Assembly (NCBI GenBank): GCA_031407985.1
Contig: JANOJB010000185.1
Span: 1 to 42,823 of the forward strand
Direction of reading: 5' to 3'
Source of the DNA: FEN-1088 sp031407985
GTDB taxonomy: Bacteria; Myxococcota_A; Polyangia; Fen-1088
Length of the DNA stretch: 42,823 nt
The notes under the pieces are model-generated. The model worked only from the letters and a program-made list of their open reading frames with translations, made no database searches and was not told where the DNA came from. Within the stretch, counting starts at the first letter, position 1; the number at the start of each line of letters is the position of its first letter. Of the stretch, positions 1-7,725 are shown piece after piece. A program made the position numbers and the translations under genes.

Positions 1-1
1 C

Positions 2-163
2 GGCTGGCTGAAGGACAAGTTCGGTCTGTCCTGGCAGATCATCCCAACCGTGCTCGGCCGCATGCTAGGCGACAAAGATCGCGACAAGGCGAACCGCGCC
101 ATGCAGGCGATGCTGGGCATGTCCAAGATCGACATCGCCGCCCTGGAGAAGGCATTCGGGTAG
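2..163 (+). CDS. PhnB-like VOC-superfamily protein, C-terminal fragment
   Basis: Partial gene that enters from the left edge; 53 codons and a TAG stop are visible. The fragment starts GWLKDKFGLSWQIIP and ends in a helix containing MQAMLGMSKIDIAAL. This matches the conserved end of PhnB/YjdN-type VOC proteins (often named 3-demethylubiquinone-9 3-methyltransferase-like), where CGW.KDKYG.SWQI.P forms the last strand and an amphipathic AMQAML.M.KID helix closes the chain. No start or metal site can be judged from this piece. The family name is moderately sure; the substrate is unknown. Confidence 0.75.
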   Translation, partial: GWLKDKFGLSWQIIPTVLGRMLGDKDRDKANRAMQAMLGMSKIDIAALEKAFG

Positions 164-294
164 GCGGTCGCCTCGACCAGCGCTGGTTCAAGAACGGAAG
201 GTGCGGCGGCAGTGTGCCATCAGCGCCGAAGTCGAACGCGCTGAAGCTTCGAGGCCCGTTGACGCCGCGGTTGCTGCGATGACATCGTGGCGCC

Positions 295-591
295 ATGGTC
301 GTCGAGATCGCTCTACTGAAAGCCAAGCCCGGTTCGCAGGATTTGCTCCGTGAAGGTCTGCGCGCCGCCCGTCCCGTCATCGCGCGCGCGCCCGGCTACC
401 TCGGCAGCGTATTTCATCAGGGGCTCGAAGAGCCGGAATCGTTCATTCTGCGCATCGAATGGGAGACGCTGGAATCGCACATGCGCGATTTCCGGCAGGG
501 TCCGCTCCTGGCCGAATGGCGCGGTCATTTCTATCACTTGCTCGACGGGACACCGAAGGTCACCCACTACGATCCAATCTCCGGCCCGTGA
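295..591 (+). CDS. ABM-domain (antibiotic biosynthesis monooxygenase-like) protein
   Basis: A 98-residue ferredoxin-like-fold protein. The N-terminal strand VVEIALLKAKPG, the helix LREGLRAARPVIARAPGYLGS, the strand ESFILRIEWETLESH and the terminal HFYHLLDGTPKVTHY follow the usual ABM domain order, and the length is typical for a stand-alone member. ABM proteins are small dimeric cofactor-free oxygenases or haem/quinone binders; no substrate can be assigned here. The ATG at 295 follows a non-coding stretch with no strong ribosome-binding site. It is not clearly in an operon: the next gene is convergent. Confidence 0.8.
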   Translation: MVVEIALLKAKPGSQDLLREGLRAARPVIARAPGYLGSVFHQGLEEPESFILRIEWETLESHMRDFRQGPLLAEWRGHFYHLLDGTPKVTHYDPISGP

Positions 592-608
592 GGGGAAGGC
601 TGCGCGCG

Positions 609-1076
609 CTACTTGGCCGGCAGGCTGGCGTCGATTTCCTTCATCAGCTCGGCGAACGTCCGTTCCGCCCATTCGACGTACACCTGCTCCATCGGTGTTC
701 CGTTGACCGACGCGCGCGGTGTGGCGCGCAATGCCGATCCCGCGCCCTGGGCGCTGACGTCGATATCCCATGCCACCGATTCGGTGAATGACCGCGCCCG
801 GCTACTTCCCGCGACGTAACTTCCCTGCGCGGTGGTCGCCACGGGCTTGGGGGCGGTTCGGATTCGCGGGTCGGTGGTGACGATCTCGTAGCCCAGGACC
901 TTCAGCGCGGTGACGCTGGCCTGGACGACCTCGTCGCGTCCCCGGTTCGGATAGGTCCTGCTGCCCAGGCGCTCGAGATCCGCGGGCGTGGCGACGGGGC
1001 GGGAAAGACCCATGCAACCGGCCAGCGAGGTCGCGGCGATGATGAATGTCAGTACGGAGCGGGTCAGGGGTGTCAT
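609..1076 (-). CDS. Small lipoprotein of unknown function
   Basis: 155 residues. The start is set by CAT at 1074-1076 (ATG on the minus strand) with GGCAGGAGAA just upstream as a good ribosome-binding site; a longer open frame reaching 1319 lacks one. The N-terminus MTPLTRSVLTFIIAATSLAGC is a lipoprotein signal with lipobox LAGC, so the protein should be membrane-anchored outside the cytoplasm. The mature part (YPNRGRDEVVQASVTALKVLGYEIVT) has the pattern of small lipoproteins with an alpha/beta fold that are common in Deltaproteobacteria/Myxococcota. No catalytic motif is visible. It is divergent from the lectin lipoprotein at 1331. Confidence 0.75.
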   Translation of the reverse strand: MTPLTRSVLTFIIAATSLAGCMGLSRPVATPADLERLGSRTYPNRGRDEVVQASVTALKVLGYEIVTTDPRIRTAPKPVATTAQGSYVAGSSRARSFTESVAWDIDVSAQGAGSALRATPRASVNGTPMEQVYVEWAERTFAELMKEIDASLPAK

Positions 1077-1280
1077 TCGATTCTCCTGCCGCGAGTTTCG
1101 CGGCGGGGAGCGCCGGGCGCAAGAGCTAGGTCGCCGCATCAAGGACCGTGGCGTTAACTGGCCGCAGGCCGTTATCGGCCAACCGAGAACAGAACCGAGG
1201 AGTAGGTGGTTAGGTAAAGTGTCTTGACAAACCGTAGTTAGGCGGAGCACCCTCACTGTCGCATGACAACGTCGGTTACC

Positions 1281-1317
1281 GAAGGCGATCTCGAAGGCGA
1301 TCTCGAAGGCGAATCTC
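1281..1317 (+). repeat. Three tandem copies of a 12-13 bp unit
   Basis: GAAGGCGATCTC occurs at 1281-1292 and 1293-1304, followed by a third copy with one inserted A (1305-1317). The array lies just upstream of the ribosome-binding site of the lipoprotein gene that starts at 1331. It may be simple slippage or may affect expression of that gene; nothing else supports a role. Confidence 0.8.
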
Positions 1318-1330
1318 AACGGAGGACCAG

Positions 1331-2905
1331 ATGACCATCAGGATGCGGAGCAGCGGGCGGAGCACCGGGCAGACGACCGGGCGGAGCGGGCAGACGACCG
1401 GGCGGATCACCGGGCGGAGTCGAGTCAGGCCGCTTGCGGCGCGGACGGCGTTGCCGGGCGTCGCGGCCTTATTGCTGGCGGCCGGCGGTTGCGGGGTCGA
1501 AGACCCAGGCGGCGCCGACGACGTCTCGCTGATATCCAGCGCCATCACCAGGACTGATTTTTCAGACGCCACCGGCGACATCCTGGTGAGGGTGAAGACG
1601 TGCGATGCCACCCCGATGCAAGCCACCAACTGCGCCTATTGCATCGTCGACCAAGGATGGGCGCGCGTGGGCGGCGGCGCCGAGATTCTGGGTCAGGCGA
1701 CCCCGGGTGCGCGGTTGAAAGCCAGCATTCCCGATTGGTTCGTTTCCACGTTCGCGCCCGCCAACTGCACCGGCGAGGCAGGCGTTCCCAACGTGACCAA
1801 TCGAATCTGGATAGCCCGATCGTCGGGACCTTCACATCAGCTTCGCGCCTACGTCATTGGTATGCAGGTGCGCAATAGCTCGGGCGTTGCGTCCGCGCCC
1901 ATCGTCAGCGAGCGCGTCGACCGGGTTGCCAATTTCGCGGGCAGCCCCTCCGTCGCGACCGTCGATGCCGATACCGTCAGCATCCAAGAATCCGGGGGAG
2001 GTGCCAATCTGCTTCTGATCGGTGGCGGCGCCGAGGTTGTTCCCAGTTCGACCAACGCGTTCATCACCGAGTCGGCGCCCGTCAGTGGACCGAACGGCGT
2101 CGCCTGGCGGGCCAGCGCGCGCAGCGACGATGCGGTCGGAGACGGCGGCGTAAAAAGTTGGGTGATCGGTCTTGAAGGCTGTCCGGCCCAGTGGGCTGGC
2201 AGCGACTGTTTCAGCTATCCCAGCATCCGCTCCCTGACGGCGGGATCAACGTCAGGATACGGAACGTCCAGCTACACGTTGCCGGCCTCGTGGGTGTCAC
2301 CGTCCATGGGTGGCCGTTCGGCAACCAGCAGCGGAGGGGGACGGAACTTGGTCGATCTTATTCCCCTGAACGGGTCGAACAAGGGATTCACGGTGCGCAG
2401 CAATCGGGGTCTGACCACGTCCAGCGGCGCGACGCACGGATTCGCGTTGGCGATCGGCAGATCGGGCGCGCCGTATCAGTTCAACGCCATTCGCTTCAAC
2501 GTCAACGGAACGGCGTTCTACCGTCCGTCGGGAAGCAATCCGCGGCTGCAACAGGGGACGGCGTTTCCGGACGCGCCCGCGCTGAATTGGCACCTGGAAC
2601 ACCTGGGCAGCGGCGTTTATCGCCTGCGAAACGGCAACCCGGACGGCGGGTCGGAATGCGCGTACCGCCAGTCGGGCACCACCTTGCGGGTGACGACCTG
2701 CGGTAGCGGCAACGAGTTCAGGTGGACCTTGTTCAGCGGTGCCACCAACGGCGTCTTTCAACTGCGCAACGTCGCGGCGAATCAGTGCATCGACAACAAC
2801 AACCAGGGCTGGGTGAACGGCAACCTGGTGTTGAAGAACTGTTCGGCGGGTTTCGATGCCGCCCAGTCGCTGTTTCCGGACGCCTTCAGCTGGCCACCCC
2901 CGTAG
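1331..2905 (+). CDS. Putative lipoprotein with C-terminal ricin-B-type lectin domain
   Basis: 524 residues; the ATG at 1331 follows GGAGGACCAG, a good ribosome-binding site. The first ~37 residues are an unusual Arg/Thr/Gly-rich repeat (TGQTTGRSGQTTGR), then comes a hydrophobic stretch (PGVAALLLAAGGCG) that looks like a lipobox or secretion signal, with SSAIT shortly after the cysteine as in many myxobacterial exported proteins. The middle (about 60-390) is Gly/Ser-rich with repeated WVIGLEGC- and FALAIG-type segments and no recognised catalytic site. The last ~130 residues (YRLRNGN, GSECAYRQ, NQCIDNNNQGWVNGNLVLKNC) have QxW/cysteine-like spacing of ricin-type beta-trefoil lectins. Likely a surface sugar-binding protein. 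Confidence 0.7.
   Translation: MTIRMRSSGRSTGQTTGRSGQTTGRITGRSRVRPLAARTALPGVAALLLAAGGCGVEDPGGADDVSLISSAITRTDFSDATGDILVRVKTCDATPMQATNCAYCIVDQGWARVGGGAEILGQATPGARLKASIPDWFVSTFAPANCTGEAGVPNVTNRIWIARSSGPSHQLRAYVIGMQVRNSSGVASAPIVSERVDRVANFAGSPSVATVDADTVSIQESGGGANLLLIGGGAEVVPSSTNAFITESAPVSGPNGVAWRASARSDDAVGDGGVKSWVIGLEGCPAQWAGSDCFSYPSIRSLTAGSTSGYGTSSYTLPASWVSPSMGGRSATSSGGGRNLVDLIPLNGSNKGFTVRSNRGLTTSSGATHGFALAIGRSGAPYQFNAIRFNVNGTAFYRPSGSNPRLQQGTAFPDAPALNWHLEHLGSGVYRLRNGNPDGGSECAYRQSGTTLRVTTCGSGNEFRWTLFSGATNGVFQLRNVAANQCIDNNNQGWVNGNLVLKNCSAGFDAAQSLFPDAFSWPPP
1367..1406 (+). repeat. Direct repeat inside the lipoprotein N-terminus
   Basis: The 19-base unit beginning GGGCAGACGACCGGG is found at 1367-1385 and again at 1388-1406, a 21-base period, and a shorter copy (ACCGGGCGGAG) follows. 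It encodes the TGQTTGRSGQTTGRITGR stretch before the export signal of the lectin lipoprotein. The in-frame period suggests recent expansion by slippage. Confidence 0.8.
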
Positions 2906-2960
2906 TCAAGCGGCGCCATTTCCAGCGGCTGGCGGGCCTGATAGTGATCACCGCAACCCC

Positions 2961-4547
2961 ATGACCGCACCCACGACCATTCGCACGCGATTTGCCCCCA
3001 GCCCGACTGGATTCCTGCACATTGGCGGCGTGCGCACGGCGCTGTTCAATTGGCTGTTCGCGCGCAACGCCGGTGGGAAGTACGTGCTGCGCATCGACGA
3101 CACCGATCAGCAGCGCAACGTGGAGGCGGCCCTGGCGCCGATTCTCCACGGCTTCCGCTGGCTGGGATTGGATTGGGACGAGGGGCCCGAGGTGGGTGGG
3201 CCTTTCGCGCCGTATTTTCAGTCGCAGCGCGGGCCGCGTTACCAGGCCGCCGTGGATCGGTTGCTGACCGGCGGACACGCGTACTACGACTATGCGTCGG
3301 CCGAGGATCTGGACGCCGAACGCAAGGTGGCCGAGCGCGACAAGCTGCAATACCAGTACAGCCGTCGTTGGATGGCGACGACGCCGGCCGATCGGGCGCG
3401 GTTCGAGGCCGAGGGGCGCAAGTGGGCCGTGCGCCTGAAGATGCCGCGCGAGGGCAAGTTGGTGATTCCCGATCTGGTGCGGGGCGACGTGGAATTCGAA
3501 TGGGCGCGCGAGGCCGATGTGGTCGTGCAGCGCGCCGACGGATCGTTCATCTATCACCTGGCCAACGTCGTCGACGATCGCGAATTCGAAATCACGCACG
3601 TGATCCGCGCCGAGGAGCACCTGTCGAACACGCCGCGGCAGATCTTCATCGCCCAGAGCCTCGGGTATCCGTTGCCCGTCTACGCGCATCTGCCCTACGT
3701 GGCCGAGCCGGGATCGAAGCGGAAGTTGTCCAAGCGCAAACTGGATGCGTATCTGAAGAACCCCGATTTCGCGCAGGTGCATCAGCACGGGACCGCGATC
3801 GCCGCCGCGCTGGGACTGACAACGACGCCTGAGACGTTCAACCCCGTCACCGTCGATTTCTACGAGCAGGTCGGCTATCTGCCCGACGCCCTTCTCAACT
3901 ATCTGGTGTTGCTGGGGTGGTCGCTGGACGACAAAACCGAGTTCTTGACCCGCGAGCAGATGATCGCGAACTTCAGTCTTTCGCGCGTGAACCCGGGTCC
4001 CGCCAGCTTCGACGCGGTCAAGTTGGGCGCGTTCCAGTTGCACTACATGCAAAACCTGCCCCTTGCCGAAAAGGTGGACCGGGCGTTGCCGTTCTTGGAG
4101 AAGGCGGGCCTGGCGCGCGCGCCGGTCTCGCCCGAGGCGCGCAAGACGATCGCCCGCATCATGGAGGCGCTGGGCGATCGCGTGAAGGTGTTCGGCGACA
4201 TCGTGCTGCAGGCAGGCTTCTTCTTCGGCGAGGACGTTGCCTATGACGAGAAGGCCTTCGCCAAACGCGTGCTGGCACCGGGAGCTGTCGATCGGTTGGC
4301 CGATTTCCGGTCGTGGTTCGCGGGGCGTGATGCGTTCGACGCGCCCAGCTTGGAGCAGGGCACCCACGAATTGGTGGCCGCGCGCGGTTGGTCGATGGGC
4401 GACATCGTTCACGCGGTCCGCGTGGCGGTAACCGGGACCGCGATTGGCCCCGGGCTTTTCGACAGTCTGGAGATTGTGGGGAAGGACCTGTGCCTGCGCC
4501 GCATTGACCGGGCGCTGGCCAAGGCCGCCGCAGAGAACGTTCGGTAA
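2961..4547 (+). CDS. gltX: Glutamyl-tRNA synthetase
   Basis: 528 residues from the ATG at 2961; an upstream in-frame extension overlaps the preceding gene and does not match the family. Class I aminoacyl-tRNA synthetase that charges tRNA-Glu in the cytoplasm. The signature FAPSPTGFLHIGG (HIGH motif, residues 11-23) and KLSKRK (KMSKS motif, about 255-260) are intact, and RIDDTD follows the HIGH region as in GluRS. The C-terminal anticodon-binding region is helical and ends in LCLRRIDRAL. Length is in the normal range. It leads the galactose-pathway operon: galE begins 21 bases after its stop, so the sugar genes probably share its transcript. Whether it is discriminating or also charges tRNA-Gln cannot be told. 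Confidence 0.96.
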   Translation: MTAPTTIRTRFAPSPTGFLHIGGVRTALFNWLFARNAGGKYVLRIDDTDQQRNVEAALAPILHGFRWLGLDWDEGPEVGGPFAPYFQSQRGPRYQAAVDRLLTGGHAYYDYASAEDLDAERKVAERDKLQYQYSRRWMATTPADRARFEAEGRKWAVRLKMPREGKLVIPDLVRGDVEFEWAREADVVVQRADGSFIYHLANVVDDREFEITHVIRAEEHLSNTPRQIFIAQSLGYPLPVYAHLPYVAEPGSKRKLSKRKLDAYLKNPDFAQVHQHGTAIAAALGLTTTPETFNPVTVDFYEQVGYLPDALLNYLVLLGWSLDDKTEFLTREQMIANFSLSRVNPGPASFDAVKLGAFQLHYMQNLPLAEKVDRALPFLEKAGLARAPVSPEARKTIARIMEALGDRVKVFGDIVLQAGFFFGEDVAYDEKAFAKRVLAPGAVDRLADFRSWFAGRDAFDAPSLEQGTHELVAARGWSMGDIVHAVRVAVTGTAIGPGLFDSLEIVGKDLCLRRIDRALAKAAAENVR

Positions 4548-4568
4548 AATGCCCAGAAGGAGTTCACG

Positions 4569-5549
4569 TTGTCCATATTGATCGTCGGTGGCGCCGGATA
4601 CATCGGCAGCCAAACCGCAAAACTGGTCGCCAAGGCGGGGCAGTCCCCGGTGGTGTTCGACAATCTGGTCTACGGCCACCGATCGGCGGTGAAGTGGGGG
4701 CCACTGATCGAAGGGGATCTTGCCGATGCGGCGCTGGTCGCTCGGGTGTTGAAGGAACATGCGGTGACGGCGGTGATCCATTTCGCGGCGTACGCGTACG
4801 TCGGGGAATCGGTGACCAACCCCCGCAAGTACTTTCGCAACAACGTCGCGAACACCCTGAACCTGCTGGACGCCATGGTCGACAACGGCGTGCGCGACAT
4901 CGTGTTCTCGTCGACGTGTGCGACGTACGGTGAGCCGCGCGCGGTGCCCATCGCCGAGGACCATCCGCAACATCCGGTCAGCCCGTACGGCGAATCCAAG
5001 TTCATGGTCGAGCGGATCTTGCACTGGTACCAGGGTGCTTATGACGTGCGGTACGCGGCGCTTCGGTATTTCAACGCGGCGGGCGCGGATCCCGATGGTG
5101 AGGTTGGCGAGGATCACGATCCCGAGACGCACCTGATTCCGCTGGCGATCAAGGCGGCGCTGGGGAAGGGACCGGGGTTGCAGGTTTTCGGTACGGATTA
5201 TCCGACACCGGACGGAACCGCGATCCGCGACTACATCCACGTGGTGGATCTGGCCGAGGCTCACCTGCTGGCCCTTGATCGGCTGCGGGCGGGCGAGGCG
5301 CGGTTGCAGCTGAACCTGGGCACGGGGACCGGGCATTCCGTTCGTCAGGTCGTGGCGTCCGTCGAAAAAATCACGGGCAGGAAGGTACCCCTGCGCGAGG
5401 TGGGGCGGCGCGCCGGAGATCCGCCGGCATTGGTCGCCGACGCGCGCCAGGCCGCCGCGGTGCTGGGATGGAAGCCCAGGTATTCCGGGATCGACACCAT
5501 CGTCGAGCACGCGTTCCGCTGGTACGACCGCGGGGCCCAAACCGCTTGA
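4569..5549 (+). CDS. galE: UDP-glucose 4-epimerase
   Basis: 326 residues. The start is TTG at 4569, with AGAAGGAG directly upstream; no ATG fits. Extended SDR that interconverts UDP-glucose and UDP-galactose using bound NAD. The nucleotide-binding loop GGAGYIGS is at residues 7-14, the catalytic Ser/Thr region SSTCATYGEP about 114-123, and the catalytic pair YGESK at 140-144. The segment ALRYFNAAGADPDGEVGE is the classic GalE substrate-loop sequence. It overlaps galT by three bases, which fits translational coupling in the Leloir operon. Confidence 0.95.
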   Translation: MSILIVGGAGYIGSQTAKLVAKAGQSPVVFDNLVYGHRSAVKWGPLIEGDLADAALVARVLKEHAVTAVIHFAAYAYVGESVTNPRKYFRNNVANTLNLLDAMVDNGVRDIVFSSTCATYGEPRAVPIAEDHPQHPVSPYGESKFMVERILHWYQGAYDVRYAALRYFNAAGADPDGEVGEDHDPETHLIPLAIKAALGKGPGLQVFGTDYPTPDGTAIRDYIHVVDLAEAHLLALDRLRAGEARLQLNLGTGTGHSVRQVVASVEKITGRKVPLREVGRRAGDPPALVADARQAAAVLGWKPRYSGIDTIVEHAFRWYDRGAQTA

Positions 5550-6625
5550 AAGCGGACCCATCAAACGGTTCGGTGCCTGTGTGGGAGCAACGCTGGCATC
5601 CGCTGCGGGAAGAGTGGGTGATCGTCGCCGCGCACCGGCAAAGCCGGCCCTGGACGGGGCAAACGGTGGCTTCCCGCGGTGACGCCGCCGCGATCCGCGT
5701 GCCACGCCACGATCCGGCCTGTCACCTTTGTCCCGGCAACACGCGCGTCAGCGGCGTTCCGAACCCGGACTACCCGGATACGTTTGTCTTCGACAACGAT
5801 CACCCGTGTGTGGGTCCGGATGCTTCCGCTGACGTCGTGGTTCCGCCGGCGCCGTACCGGGTGCGGCCCGCGGTCGGCCACGCGCGTGTATTTTGTTTCT
5901 CACCCCGGCACGACCTGACGCTGGCCGAGATGCCGGTCCACGCCATAACCACGGTGGTCGATGTCTGGCGACAACAGACGCGGGATCTCGGCGGTCGCAC
6001 CGACGTGAAACACGTCCTGGTCTTCGAGAACAAAGGCGACGTGGTGGGTGTGTCGAATCCCCATCCCCACGGGCAGATCTACGCGACGAACTTCGTGTGG
6101 AAGACGATGGAAACCGAGCTGGGCGCATCCATCCGGTATGCCGTCGAGACGGGGCGGGGGCTGTTCGACGATATCATCCGTGCCGAGACCAAGGACGGCC
6201 GGCGCGTGATCTTCGAGGACGAACACGTGATCGCGTTCGTTCCCTATTTCGCCCGCTATTCCTACGAGGTGTATGTCGCGCCCAAACGGCGCGTGGCCCA
6301 CGTCTTCGCGCTGACCGATGTCGAGGGTGCGTCGTTGGCCCGTGCGCTGAAGGACGTCACGGTGCGGTTCGACAATCTGTGGCGCCTGTCGTTTCCGTAC
6401 GTGATGGTGCTGCACCAGGCGCCGGTGGAAAGCGGCGATACCGACGCGTTTCATTTCTTCATCGCGTTCCATCCGCCGCTGCGGCAGCCCGACCTGGTGA
6501 AGTATCTGGCGGGGCCGGAGATCGGTGGGGGCAACTTCCTGTCCGACACATCGCCCGAGGCCAAGGCCGCCGAGTTGCGGGCGTTGTCCGATTCCCACTA
6601 CAGGATCGGCGTGACAAAGACATGA
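5546..6625 (+). CDS. galT: Galactose-1-phosphate uridylyltransferase
   Basis: Transfers UMP between UDP-glucose and galactose-1-phosphate. About 359 residues if it starts at the TTG (5546) that overlaps the galE stop; GTG at 5573 or 5579 are equally possible and no strong ribosome-binding site decides between them. The family start W..HPLREEWVIVAAHRQ.RPW is present, followed by CHLCPGN (zinc-site Cys pair) and the active-site SNPHPHGQIY with the histidine triad spacing near residue 173. The C-terminal half contains HQAPVESGDTDAFHFFI..HPPLR, typical of GalT. Its stop overlaps the ATG of the next gene (ATGA). Confidence 0.94.
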   Translation: MKADPSNGSVPVWEQRWHPLREEWVIVAAHRQSRPWTGQTVASRGDAAAIRVPRHDPACHLCPGNTRVSGVPNPDYPDTFVFDNDHPCVGPDASADVVVPPAPYRVRPAVGHARVFCFSPRHDLTLAEMPVHAITTVVDVWRQQTRDLGGRTDVKHVLVFENKGDVVGVSNPHPHGQIYATNFVWKTMETELGASIRYAVETGRGLFDDIIRAETKDGRRVIFEDEHVIAFVPYFARYSYEVYVAPKRRVAHVFALTDVEGASLARALKDVTVRFDNLWRLSFPYVMVLHQAPVESGDTDAFHFFIAFHPPLRQPDLVKYLAGPEIGGGNFLSDTSPEAKAAELRALSDSHYRIGVTKT

Positions 6626-7725
6626 GACCCCTGCGCGACGCCGATCAGTTGTTGTCCCGCATTCGCGCGATTCACGAGGCGATTCGCGACGACGTGTTGG
6701 CGGCGTGCGAGACGCGATCCGCGGAGGATCTGGCCGCGGCCGTGGGAGACGAGGCGGGCGATACAGTCTTCGAGATCGATCGGGTGTCGGAGGCGTCGCT
6801 GCTGCGGAGGTTCGAGGAGCTGGCGCGCGACTGGCCGCTGCTGTTGGTCGCGGAGGGCCTGGGTGCGGATGGACGGCGCGTGCTGCCCACCGGCACACGC
6901 GAGGAGGACACGGAGATCGTCGTGCTGGTCGATCCCATCGACGGAACGCGGGGCCTGATGTACCAGAAGCGCCCCGCGTGGATCCTGACCGGTGTCGCGG
7001 CCGCGCGGCAGGGCAACGCAGACAGGGCAGGCAACGCAGGCAACGCAGGCAACGCAGGCAGCGCAGGCGCGGCAGGCAACGGCGGCGCCGCGGCCACGCT
7101 TGGCGACATCGTGCTGGCCGTGCAGACCGAGATTCCGCTGGTCAAACAGCATCTGTCGGACACCTTGTGGGCGACGGCCGGGGTGGGTGCGCGGGCCGAG
7201 CGTTTCAATCGTCTGACCGGCGAACGCATCCCGTTGCCGTTGCATCCGTCGCGGGCACGCGGCATTCGGCAGGGTTACGGCGGCCTGGCGCGTTTTTTTC
7301 CGGGCGCCCGTGGCGATTTGGCGGCCATCGACGACGACGTGGTCCTACGCGTATTGGGACCGATCGAAAAGGGCAGGGCGGCCACGTTCGAAGACCAGTA
7401 CATCTCGACCGGTGGTCAACTTTACGAACTGATCATGGGGCACGATCGGTGGATGGCGGATCTGCGCCCGCTGGTCCAGCCGCTGCTGCGTGCGCGCGGG
7501 CAGGAACTGGGCCTGTGTTGTCACCCGTACGATCTGTCCACCGAGCTGATCGCGCGCGAAGCCGGCGTGCTGGTGACCGGCTGGTCGGGCGATCGCCTGT
7601 CCGCGCCGCTGGACGTATTTACGGACATGGCATGGATGGGCTACGCGAATGCCGAGATCCGTGCCCAGGTCGAGCCCGCGCTGGCGGCCGCGTTGCGTGC
7701 GCGCGGCCTGCTGCCGGGAGAATGA
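6622..7725 (+). CDS. Inositol-monophosphatase-family sugar phosphatase-like protein
   Basis: 367 residues; ATG at 6622 overlaps the galT stop. The pattern TVFEIDRVSE, LLLVAEGLG (metal-ligand Glu, about residue 78) and VDPIDGTRG (103-111) is the Li-sensitive Mg-dependent phosphatase superfamily signature (IMPase, FBPase and bisphosphate nucleotidase). The usual C-terminal WD.AAG is replaced by YDLSTELIAREAGV, so the substrate may differ from inositol phosphate. Between residues about 130 and 160 there is an AGN-rich insert encoded by 9-base tandem repeats. Its place between galT and a sugar kinase suggests a phosphosugar substrate, possibly galactose- or pentose-1-phosphate; that is inference. 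Confidence 0.8.
   Translation: MRPLRDADQLLSRIRAIHEAIRDDVLAACETRSAEDLAAAVGDEAGDTVFEIDRVSEASLLRRFEELARDWPLLLVAEGLGADGRRVLPTGTREEDTEIVVLVDPIDGTRGLMYQKRPAWILTGVAAARQGNADRAGNAGNAGNAGSAGAAGNGGAAATLGDIVLAVQTEIPLVKQHLSDTLWATAGVGARAERFNRLTGERIPLPLHPSRARGIRQGYGGLARFFPGARGDLAAIDDDVVLRVLGPIEKGRAATFEDQYISTGGQLYELIMGHDRWMADLRPLVQPLLRARGQELGLCCHPYDLSTELIAREAGVLVTGWSGDRLSAPLDVFTDMAWMGYANAEIRAQVEPALAAALRARGLLPGE
7027..7080 (+). repeat. 9-bp minisatellite inside the IMPase-like gene
   Basis: Six 9-base units read GCAGGCAAC (7027, 7036, 7045, 7072) or close variants (7054, 7063). The period is in frame and encodes Ala-Gly-Asn repeats in a loop after the DPIDGT motif. Copy-number change would lengthen or shorten the loop without breaking the frame. 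Confidence 0.9.

Noticed and set aside
1224..1250. TTGACA at 1224-1229 as a promoter of the lectin lipoprotein gene
   Set aside because: No acceptable -10 hexamer lies 16-18 bases downstream (GCACCC region).
2886..5705. A 939-residue open frame on the minus strand
   Set aside because: It is antisense to gltX and galE, is Arg/His-rich like GC-skewed shadow frames and shows no domain.
7015..7080. A CRISPR-like array
   Set aside because: Units are 9 bases with no spacers, in frame inside a gene; a minisatellite.
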